Positions 51,852-58,372 of a stretch of 58,372 bases of DNA are shown here, one piece after another. The notes below the pieces were generated by a model. It saw only the letters and a list, made by a program, of their open reading frames with translations. It had not been told where the DNA came from and did no database searches. The stretch is taken from the NCBI GenBank assembly GCA_938002015.1, contig CALLAU010000010.1:1-58372 (forward strand), in the 5' to 3' direction. The DNA comes from an uncultured Bdellovibrionales bacterium (GTDB lineage: Bacteria > Bdellovibrionota > Bdellovibrionia > Bdellovibrionales > UBA1609). Position numbers and translations under genes: made by a program. The stretch's first letter is position 1. The number at the start of each line of letters is the position of its first letter.

Positions 51852-52505
51852 TTACTTAAGTTTTTGAACATAGACCTCAATCATATTCAACTCTTTACGC
51901 CCCTTTACACTAAAGCTTACATCTCTAAGTAAGCCTGTTTCATTTGAAAGCTTCACCCAGTCATTCTTAAACAAATCCTGACCTGTTTTAAAATTTTTAT
52001 TCACTTGCCCGTTATTTAAACTAAAATGAGAAGGGCTTAAAACACCCTCCCTACCTACGAGTAAAACTGATATAACATCTTTTATATCACCACCCAGTTT
52101 AAGCTTAATCCTCGCCTCACTATCTTTAAAAAGCTCTAGTTCATAAACTTTCTTATACGTTTTATTAAAAGGGCTTTTTAAGTCATTTTCTACTCTTTCT
52201 TGATCTTTTAAAATTTCAAAAAAGTTAATAGAAACTTCTTTAAACTCAATACCCTTATCTTTATTAACTGTTTCTACTTTTGCTCCACTCAGCTTCTTAT
52301 TTATAACGCTTTCCTCTTTAGTAACTCTATTATCCTTAAAACTATTTAAATCCACATCTTCAATTTCTAGGATGGGCTTAAAACTTTCTTCCTCTTTAAT
52401 CTTTAACACTTCGCTTTGCTTTGCCTTAAAGAAAAAAAACACCCCAAGCAATGCTATAATCAAAATAAGTAGCGTAAATCCTGTTTTTTTCTTTAAACTT
52501 AGCAT
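51852..52505 (-). CDS. Single-pass membrane protein of unknown function
   Basis: The 217-residue protein has one N-terminal membrane segment (about residues 9-27, TGFTLLILIIALLGVFFFF). A Lys/Glu-rich linker of about 70 residues follows, then a beta-rich domain (about 110-217). No family was recognised. It lies 17 bases upstream of the exported peptidase-like gene and 15 bases downstream of the prolyl oligopeptidase gene, so all three are probably in one transcript. Confidence 0.6.
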   Translation of the reverse strand: MLSLKKKTGFTLLILIIALLGVFFFFKAKQSEVLKIKEEESFKPILEIEDVDLNSFKDNRVTKEESVINKKLSGAKVETVNKDKGIEFKEVSINFFEILKDQERVENDLKSPFNKTYKKVYELELFKDSEARIKLKLGGDIKDVISVLLVGREGVLSPSHFSLNNGQVNKNFKTGQDLFKNDWVKLSNETGLLRDVSFSVKGRKELNMIEVYVQKLK

Positions 52506-52520
52506 ACAAAAAACTATTCT

Positions 52521-54656
52521 TTATTTATTATCAATTTTTGACTTAAAGTAAGAGTATGAAAGGGCTGATTGAAAAGCTCTTTGCTTTAAATCAGCAGAGC
52601 CTGCATGACCCCCTTCAGAGTTTTCATAATAATGCACTCTATGCCCCATATCTTTCATTTTAGCATACATTTTTCTAGCATGCCCTGGTTGAACCCTGTC
52701 ATCAAAAGTTGATGTGTAGAACAAAGCTTCTGGGTACTTCGTATCTTCTTTAATATTTTGGTACGGACTATATGTGAGTATATACTCTCTTTCTTCTTTT
52801 ACTTCTGGATCTCCGTATTCAGCCATCCATGAAGCTCCCGGGGGCAGTTTATGATACCTCATCATATCAAGAAGTGGAACAGCACAAAAAACTGCATTGT
52901 AGAGTTTTGGGTAAAGAACCATAGAAGCCCCAACTAAGAGCCCTCCATTACTTCCTCCCATAATTCCAAGGTTTTTTGGTGAGGTAATCTTTAATTTAAA
53001 AAGCTCTTTTGCTACAGAAGCAAAATCCTCATAAGACTTCCTTTTATTAAATTTTTGAGCAGCTTGATGCCATGATGGGCCGTACTCTCCACCCCCTCTA
53101 ATATTAGCTACAACATAAACCCTGTCTTTTTCAACCCACTCACTAACCTGAGTTTTAAAATACCAAGGATTTAAAGAGATCTGAAAACCTCCATAGCCAT
53201 ACATTATAGTTGGCCTTTTAGAATCAGGCTTTGTGCTTTTATGCATAACAATGAAAAAGGGAATTTTTGTTCCATCATCACTCGTTGCAAACTTTTGCTC
53301 CCATTTATAGTCTTTAGAATCAAAGTAAGCTTTTTCTTCTTGAAGAACTAGAGTTTCATTTAGTTTTAAATCTACTAACTTTAGCTTTGGCGGGTTTAAA
53401 AAATCTGAAGTAGAAATAATGATTTCATTGTTCTCTAGGCTTGTATCATTGACTGAAAAACTTCCACTAAACTCATTCAAAAGACTTAAGGGTTTTGAAA
53501 GCCTATTAAGTTTTGAGTCAAAGAAATAAACTGTACTTACAACGTTTTTAAGAGTTGAAAGAATCACAAAATCTTTACTAAAAGAAAGGGATTTAAAAGC
53601 CTCTTCTTTTGAAGGACTAAAAAATAAGGTCGCCTTAGAGAAACTCTTATTTTTTTTGTTAAATGATTTATGAAAGACAGAACCTTTAATAACCTTAAGG
53701 CCATCAACTGTCATATCTTTCTTTGCCTCAAAGAAAAGCATGTCTTTAAATAGAGCTTTAAAGCTTGCAGTTTTTGGAACTTCGATTTTTAAAGGCTTCT
53801 CCCCTTTCTTAAAAATTGAGACTGAACTTGTATAAAAATCAAAGCTCTCTTCTATAAAATAATAATACTCGCCTTTAGCTGACTCAGATCTATAAGACCA
53901 GATACCAAGGCTCTTTTTATCTGTTTTAGCAACAAGCTTAGCATTTTCTAACTTATCACCTCTTCTTAATACCTTTACGTGAGATGGATAGCCTGAATCC
54001 GTCACCTCTTCTTTATTAACTGTAGTGCTTATTAGTAACGTGTCTTTATCAATCCAAGCATTAGAGCCCTTAGATTCCGGAATAAAAAAACCATTTTTAA
54101 CAAATTTTTTGTTTTTTAAATCAAACTCTCTTTTCTCTGTCGCATCTTTTCCACCATTAGAAAGCGAGACAAGGCATTTATTAAAATCTTCTAGAAAGCA
54201 CTCTGCTCCCTTAAACACCCAGTTCTTTTTTTCTGTTTTCACGAAATCATCAAAATTTATAAGCGCTTCCCATTTATTTTTTTTAAGCTTATAATCACTA
54301 AAGAGCATTCTTCTCCATACACCTTTAATGTTTTCAGCATCTCTCCAAAAGTTATAGACATAATCACCTCTTCTGCTTACATAAAGAAGCTTATCTTTTG
54401 AATCTAATGCTTTTAAAATTCTAGCTTTAGATTCTTTAAAATTTTTATTCTCTGCAAACTCTTCCTTAGTTTGTGTAGACTCTTTACTAACAAAATCTAA
54501 AGCTTTTTTTGATTCAACTTCTTCAAGCCAAATGTAATTATCGCCTTCTTCTTCAATCTGTTTTGCCTTTTTATTTTTAAGGCAAGCGCTTAAAGATACA
54601 GAAAAACTTAACAAAACACTAAAGACTAAAGTTGTTTTTTTTAAAAGCTTTTGCAT
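52521..54656 (-). CDS. Prolyl oligopeptidase-family lipoprotein (S9A)
   Basis: The 711-residue protein has a lipoprotein signal peptide with lipobox SLSAC (Cys at about residue 26). A beta-propeller of about 400 residues is followed by the alpha/beta hydrolase domain. The catalytic Ser lies in IMGGSNGGLLVGASM, Asp in STFDDRVQPGHARKM and His in SEGGHAGSADL. GYGGFQISLNPWYF and VVANIRGGGEYGPSWHQ are typical S9A blocks. These enzymes cut short peptides after proline. Exported, membrane-anchored forms fit a life style that digests prey or external protein, an inference. AAAGGGG precedes the ATG. Confidence 0.92.
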   Translation of the reverse strand: MQKLLKKTTLVFSVLLSFSVSLSACLKNKKAKQIEEEGDNYIWLEEVESKKALDFVSKESTQTKEEFAENKNFKESKARILKALDSKDKLLYVSRRGDYVYNFWRDAENIKGVWRRMLFSDYKLKKNKWEALINFDDFVKTEKKNWVFKGAECFLEDFNKCLVSLSNGGKDATEKREFDLKNKKFVKNGFFIPESKGSNAWIDKDTLLISTTVNKEEVTDSGYPSHVKVLRRGDKLENAKLVAKTDKKSLGIWSYRSESAKGEYYYFIEESFDFYTSSVSIFKKGEKPLKIEVPKTASFKALFKDMLFFEAKKDMTVDGLKVIKGSVFHKSFNKKNKSFSKATLFFSPSKEEAFKSLSFSKDFVILSTLKNVVSTVYFFDSKLNRLSKPLSLLNEFSGSFSVNDTSLENNEIIISTSDFLNPPKLKLVDLKLNETLVLQEEKAYFDSKDYKWEQKFATSDDGTKIPFFIVMHKSTKPDSKRPTIMYGYGGFQISLNPWYFKTQVSEWVEKDRVYVVANIRGGGEYGPSWHQAAQKFNKRKSYEDFASVAKELFKLKITSPKNLGIMGGSNGGLLVGASMVLYPKLYNAVFCAVPLLDMMRYHKLPPGASWMAEYGDPEVKEEREYILTYSPYQNIKEDTKYPEALFYTSTFDDRVQPGHARKMYAKMKDMGHRVHYYENSEGGHAGSADLKQRAFQSALSYSYFKSKIDNK

Positions 54657-54749
54657 GGTAGACCCCTTTATGAAAAAATCTCTCTTTGGTATAAGTTTTT
54701 TTTAAGCTTAAACCTATATCAGCTGAAAAACTTTCGAGGTAACCTTATT

Positions 54750-55208
54750 TTGAAAAAGCTTGCTTTAACAGCAATAATTTTAGGCATTATATCTTCTGCT
54801 ACTTGTATTTTAAAAGTGCAATATGACAAAACTCCACTTTCCTTAGCAAAGAGAGTTCTAGAAAACCCAGAGCCAAGGGCAAAAATTGAAGTTTTCTTTA
54901 TTAATAACGTCAGCATTTTAAATAACGAGCTCTACCCAAAATCAGCTATCAATAATCTTAAAATTTTAAGTGATTACTTAAAGCAAAATAATTTTAAAAG
55001 CCTAACAGTAGAGGGGCATACTACAAAAAAGTTTCCTGAAGCAAAAAACAAAGTCTTATCCTATGAGATTGCAAATGCTGTTAAGTTCTATTTTACTAAT
55101 AATATGGGCTTTAAAGACAGTGTCATAAAAAGTAGAGGTCTAGGGAGTAAGGTGAAATTACCTGTTGAAAAGGTTAAAAACACAGTTGTACTCACGATAA
55201 GGCGCTAG
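54750..55208 (+). CDS. OmpA-C-like domain membrane protein
   Basis: The 152-residue protein (start TTG 54750, GAGG upstream) has a hydrophobic N-terminus (LALTAIILGIISSATCIL). A domain resembling OmpA C-terminal parts follows: LTVEGHTTKKFPEA, LSYEIANAVKFYF and IKSRGLGSKV. The usual GHTD becomes GHTT and the Arg of the diaminopimelate site is replaced, so murein binding is uncertain. An ATG 33 codons earlier in frame lacks a ribosome binding site and overlaps the divergent protease gene. The TTG start is the likelier one. Confidence 0.72.
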   Translation: MKKLALTAIILGIISSATCILKVQYDKTPLSLAKRVLENPEPRAKIEVFFINNVSILNNELYPKSAINNLKILSDYLKQNNFKSLTVEGHTTKKFPEAKNKVLSYEIANAVKFYFTNNMGFKDSVIKSRGLGSKVKLPVEKVKNTVVLTIRR

Positions 55209-55279
55209 TTTTTGTATCAACCTGAGACAAAAGACCTAATAGATTTCTCGTTTTAAGATTTCTTGTTTATAATTAACTG

Positions 55280-56017
55280 ATGTTTAAAAAGCTAATTTTA
55301 ACTTTATTTCTCGCTCTTTTCCTCTGCCCGCTTTCCTTTGCTCAAGATGTCTCAGATGAAGATGATGATTCTTTTGACCCCTTTGCTGATTACAGTGAGT
55401 TCATAGAAGCAAGTACTGAAGAGTCTGATTTAAATTTCTTTAAATTTGGAAGAATGCTTAGTGCAGGAGCTTGGGGTGGTTTTAGAACCTTTACTGGTAA
55501 CATGGGAAAAAACCAAGATACTGGAGCTGTATTTGGAATGTTTTTTACGTACTACTTTAATCTTCAATTTGCTTTTCAAGTAAGTTACCACAGAGGAAGC
55601 CATACACTTGTTGTTCCAGTTCCTGGTGAAGCCACTTTAAGAGCAAATCTTGATCTTGATACCTTAAGTTTTCACGGGAAATACTTTATTAATACTCAAA
55701 ATCTGACTAAAAATATCGCCCAATTTAACCCCTATATCATAGGTGGCTTCTCTCAAATCTCTAGAAAAGGTGGCAGTCCAGCTAACTCAACTTTCAGAGC
55801 TAGCGAATCTGCAGCAAGTTTTGATATCGGCGCAGGTGTTGAATATTTATTTAATAACAAGAAAGCTTTTATCAGTTTTCAGCTTCTCTACTCTGCAGCA
55901 GATTTTCCAGGTGAGAACAGTGAGATATTTGGCGGAACAGCTGGGAATGTTAGTTCTGGCACAAATGACTCAGGCGACCCAATTCTTGGTTTAGTTGGTG
56001 TTGGTTTTAATTTTTAG
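55280..56017 (+). CDS. Outer-membrane beta-barrel protein
   Basis: The 245-residue protein has a signal peptide ending at SFAQ, an acidic start (DVSDEDDDSFDPFADYSEF), then a barrel with alternating hydrophobic and polar strands (GRMLSAGAWGGFRTFTGNMG, FAFQVSYHRGSHTLVVPVPG). The last residue is Phe (GVGFNF), as is usual for barrels folded by BamA. No specific family was identified. It follows the OmpA-like gene by 71 bases. The gene is convergent with the next one, with 2 bases between the stops. Confidence 0.78.
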   Translation: MFKKLILTLFLALFLCPLSFAQDVSDEDDDSFDPFADYSEFIEASTEESDLNFFKFGRMLSAGAWGGFRTFTGNMGKNQDTGAVFGMFFTYYFNLQFAFQVSYHRGSHTLVVPVPGEATLRANLDLDTLSFHGKYFINTQNLTKNIAQFNPYIIGGFSQISRKGGSPANSTFRASESAASFDIGAGVEYLFNNKKAFISFQLLYSAADFPGENSEIFGGTAGNVSSGTNDSGDPILGLVGVGFNF

Positions 56018-56019
56018 AC

Positions 56020-56691
56020 TTACTGTAACTTCGTATCTAGTATAGCAGAATCAAAATCATCAAGATTATCAGAAGAAAGCTCTTTTACTCTTTCATTTAA
56101 ATACCATTCTGCGCTTTCTTCATAATCAAAATCCATTCTCACAAAACCATCTTTATCTAAGTGAGGCCCAAACCAATACTTTAGCATCTTAACTAAAGGA
56201 TGACTCTGATCTTCAGGCTTTATAAAAAGATACTTTGATGAAAACACATGGGCTTCATCTTGATCAAAAACTCTTACTAAGATCTTTCCCTTGTTAGTAA
56301 CTTTTAAATCTCTAACAATAAACTCTCCACTTAGTTTTCGTGCAAAAGAAGACCATGAACCTCCTTCTTTAACTAAATGAAAAACTTCTCCATCTTTTGT
56401 TAATCCAATTAAAGATGTTCTTTCTCCACTTGAGTCATACTCAAAACTTAAATCAAACCATTTAGTAAACGATAAGTTTTTTACAGCCCTTTGATTATTA
56501 ATTATAAATACTTGCGTATACGGTATAAGATCATTTACTTTAAGCTCAACTTCTTGGCTTAAGATACTGCTGCAGGTTAGTGCGTTAGAAACACTTACTT
56601 TAAAACTACATGAGATAATCAACAAAAAAGCCGCTCTTTTAATCGCCACTTTTTTTAAGTTTAAATAAATAAAACAAATTAATCTCGTCAT
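56020..56691 (-). CDS. Exported protein of unknown function with mature N-terminal Cys motif
   Basis: The 223-residue protein has a long N-terminal region with a signal peptide ending near VSNA. The mature start is LTCSSILSQEVELK, matching the Cys-x-x-x-Leu-Ser motif of four other exported proteins here. The rest looks beta-rich (SLIGLTKDGEVFHLVKEGG, KGKILVRVFDQDEAHVFSSK). No family was recognised. The first 20 residues may belong to a longer start than is used, since a signal peptide alone would begin later. Confidence 0.65.
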   Translation of the reverse strand: MTRLICFIYLNLKKVAIKRAAFLLIISCSFKVSVSNALTCSSILSQEVELKVNDLIPYTQVFIINNQRAVKNLSFTKWFDLSFEYDSSGERTSLIGLTKDGEVFHLVKEGGSWSSFARKLSGEFIVRDLKVTNKGKILVRVFDQDEAHVFSSKYLFIKPEDQSHPLVKMLKYWFGPHLDKDGFVRMDFDYEESAEWYLNERVKELSSDNLDDFDSAILDTKLQ

Positions 56692-56899
56692 ACGGCCTCT
56701 TCTTTCTTAGTAATTGCAGCAAATAGGCCTGTCTTGACTCAATAGAACGAAAAAAAGACGATGATATACGGCTAATATATCAACAAAGTGCCCTTTTTAG
56801 TCACTTTTTTTTAAGTTTCTTATATTAATGCTTATTGCCCTTCTCCCGCTTTTTTATAACAATTAGAGAGAAAAGAAATATGAAAAAGGAGCTTTTAAA

Positions 56900-57214
56900 T
56901 TGATTTTAACAAATATTGAGTCTGTAGCTGGAAAAGAAATTGAAGAAACATATGGAGTAGTTCAAGGCTCAAGTGTGAGAGCAAAACATGCTGGTAGAGA
57001 CTTTATGGCAGGTCTTAAAAACATCTTTGGCGGAGAATTAAAGGCTTATACAGAGCTTTTAAATGAATCACGAGCTGAGGCTGTTGAAAGAATGGTAGCT
57101 CAAGCTGAGCATTACGGAGCTAATGCTATTGTGAATATTAGATTTTCAACATCTACAATCACTGCTGGAGCTTCTGAGATTTTTGCTTACGGTACAGCTG
57201 TTAGAGTAAGGTAG
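56900..57214 (+). CDS. YbjQ family (UPF0145) protein
   Basis: The 104-residue protein matches YbjQ: the start MILTNIESVAGKEIEETYGV, then GSSVRAKHAGRDFMAGLKNI and AYTELLNESRAEAVERMVAQ, later GANAIVNIRFSTS. Members form small ring-like oligomers and are described as putative heavy-metal-binding. The start is TTG with GGAGC about 10 bases upstream. A small inverted repeat (GATATA-N7-TATATC, 56763-56781) lies about 120 bases upstream. It is the first of three linked genes. Confidence 0.9.
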   Translation: MILTNIESVAGKEIEETYGVVQGSSVRAKHAGRDFMAGLKNIFGGELKAYTELLNESRAEAVERMVAQAEHYGANAIVNIRFSTSTITAGASEIFAYGTAVRVR

Positions 57215-57221
57215 GTTTTTT

Positions 57222-57662
57222 TTGGGTTTAATAATAACTATAGTGGTCATACTGCTTGGTTTTTTCTATGGAAAAGCAGCCGAACAAAACCACTTTAAAA
57301 AACTTAAAAAACTTGAAACTAAACTTGCAAACATGCCTTGGCGCTCTAATGGAAAAAAAGAAAAGTTTAACAACTTTCAAGATGGAAAGCTTTTAACAGG
57401 TTCTGTTGTAATTGCTCAAGATGCTTTTAAAGCATTCTTTGGCAACATTCTAGGCCTTTTTGGAGGCAGAATAACTGTCTATGAAACTCTTCTTGATCGT
57501 GCAAGAAGAGAAGCACTTGTGAGACTAAGACTTAGCGCTCAAGACTGGGGCGCAAAAGAACTTGTTAATGTAAGAATTGAAACAAGTACTATTGGAACTA
57601 ATAACGCTCAACAAAGAGGTGGAGCTGTTGAAGTCGTTGCCTATGGAACTGCTTTAAGATGA
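57222..57662 (+). CDS. Membrane-anchored YbjQ-like protein
   Basis: The 146-residue protein is a second YbjQ-type domain behind an N-terminal membrane segment (residues 2-16, GLIITIVVILLGFFYG). The domain is recognisable by DAFKAFFGNILGLFGG, VYETLLDRARREALVRLRLS and GAKELVNVRIETS. The start is TTG at 57222, 7 bases after the previous gene. It overlaps the M48 gene by 4 bases (ATGA). The two copies differ enough to be an old duplication. Confidence 0.85.
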   Translation: MGLIITIVVILLGFFYGKAAEQNHFKKLKKLETKLANMPWRSNGKKEKFNNFQDGKLLTGSVVIAQDAFKAFFGNILGLFGGRITVYETLLDRARREALVRLRLSAQDWGAKELVNVRIETSTIGTNNAQQRGGAVEVVAYGTALR

Positions 57663-58372
57663 GCTCTGATTATGTTCCTAAGCCCCCTCCACCAGATGAG
57701 ATAAATAATTCTGATCTAGGGGGTATGAAAACTTTAAGAAACGGCCTTATCATGCTGGCTATAATTCTTATTTGCTTTTTAGCTATCTCAAGGTTTATTC
57801 CAGGTGTTTTAGTTGCAATAACCCCATCAAAAATTGAAACAAGGATTGGGAACGCTTTTTCAAAACACCCCATGATAAAAAAAGGTCGTAGTTCTAAAAA
57901 GCTAAATAAAATCTTAGCAAAGTTTCAAGCTGCAGATCCTGATCTTAAGATTCACAGTATTTCATCTATTTCAAATACCCAAGAAAACGCTTTTGCTACA
58001 ATAGATAAAAGAGTTCTTGTAACAAGTTCTTTAATAAATAACTCTGATTCAGAAATTGCCCTAGCTTTTGTTATAGGCCATGAGCTTGGTCACATTAAGC
58101 ATAGACACCCTTTAAAGTCCTTATATGAAAAATTCTTGATGAGGTTTATCTCATCTACTTTTGGTGGAGGAGACTCTATACTTAAATTATCCGGGGACCT
58201 GGCCTCTACTTCATTTTCAAGATCTCAAGAATCTGATGCTGACCTTTATGGTTTAAAGCTTGTACATAAAGCCTATGGAACAGTTGAGGGTTCTTATGAC
58301 TTTTTTGAAAGAATGCAAAAAAAAGACAAACTGGTATCTTTAATGACCGCAGGCTCTTTACTATCATCTCAT
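57659..58372 (+). CDS. M48-family zinc metalloprotease, 3'-truncated by window edge
   Basis: The frame from ATG 57659 is open to the end of the window (238 codons). It holds a Pro-rich start, one membrane segment at about residues 30-55, and the M48 zinc site: VIGHELGHIKHRHP (HExxH) and, later, SRSQESDADLYGLKL with the third ligand Glu. M48 enzymes cut membrane or misfolded proteins. The start overlaps the stop of the upstream YbjQ gene (ATGA), so it is translationally coupled. The C-terminus is missing. Confidence 0.9.
   Translation, partial: MSSDYVPKPPPPDEINNSDLGGMKTLRNGLIMLAIILICFLAISRFIPGVLVAITPSKIETRIGNAFSKHPMIKKGRSSKKLNKILAKFQAADPDLKIHSISSISNTQENAFATIDKRVLVTSSLINNSDSEIALAFVIGHELGHIKHRHPLKSLYEKFLMRFISSTFGGGDSILKLSGDLASTSFSRSQESDADLYGLKLVHKAYGTVEGSYDFFERMQKKDKLVSLMTAGSLLSSH

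Noticed and set aside
56828..56900. Tiny open frames (12 and 7 codons) before the first YbjQ gene
   Set aside because: Too short to support as genes. The second ends where the TTG start of YbjQ overlaps its stop, which could be a coupling leader peptide, but nothing else favours it.
1..58372. CRISPR arrays, insertion sequences, prophage or toxin-antitoxin loci
   Set aside because: No spaced direct repeats, transposase, integrase or paired toxin-antitoxin genes were found on reading both strands.

Overview
The window is AT-rich, gene-dense chromosomal DNA from a Gram-negative bacterium. It has an outer-membrane barrel protein, several lipoproteins, many secreted proteins and a murein-recycling ligase (Mpl). 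The low GC, the many exported proteins of unknown function, the exported hydrolases (astacin, prolyl oligopeptidase, M48) and the general gene style suggest a Bdellovibrionota/Bacteriovoracia-type (Bacteriovorax or Halobacteriovorax-like) organism. That assignment is an inference: no rRNA is present to confirm it. No insertion sequence, prophage, integrase or CRISPR array was seen.

Layout. 1-4.1 kb: the end of msrA, a DKNYY-repeat membrane protein, an exported catalase-like protein and a tRNA-Leu(UAA). 4.1-8.6 kb: an astacin protease, hisS, and a plus-strand run of Lys-tailed peroxiredoxin, kynB-like cyclase and methyltransferase. 8.6-10.5 kb: a pair of exported proteins. 10.8-14.4 kb: fadI-fadJ beta-oxidation operon, divergent from maeB-hflX (14.5-18.1 kb). 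18.1-20.5 kb: small exported proteins, a lipoprotein and an acyl-CoA thioesterase. 20.5-25.6 kb: mutS-glnD-like pair and a receiver-less LuxR-type regulator. 25.6-31.5 kb: small exported and membrane proteins, including a methyltransferase with a signal peptide, a flavin reductase-like protein, a DUF72 protein and a rhomboid protease. 31.7-35.9 kb: a minus-strand operon of fatty acid hydroxylase, LD-carboxypeptidase, a beta-lactamase-fold hydrolase and mpl, which reads as murein-peptide recycling. 35.9-41.1 kb: DUF2177, CPBP protease, GNAT and exported coiled-coil genes. 41.1-50.4 kb: a purine operon transcribed purM-purN-(unknown)-purB-purC-purS-purQ-purL-purF. 50.5-56.7 kb: envelope proteins. 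56.9 kb to the end: a tight cluster of two YbjQ-family genes and an M48 metallopeptidase that runs off the window.

Most interesting signals. Five otherwise unrelated exported proteins share a Cys-x-x-x-Leu-Ser motif a few residues after their predicted signal-peptide cleavage site, and none has a lipobox. A methyltransferase-like protein carries a signal peptide. A peroxiredoxin has a histone-H1-like Lys/Ala/Thr tail. An unknown Rossmann-like gene sits inside the purine operon. A hairpin before the gene at 30658-31065 looks like a terminator and also buries the ribosome binding site. Non-ATG starts (TTG, GTG) are common, and several starts were moved to fit a Shine-Dalgarno sequence.
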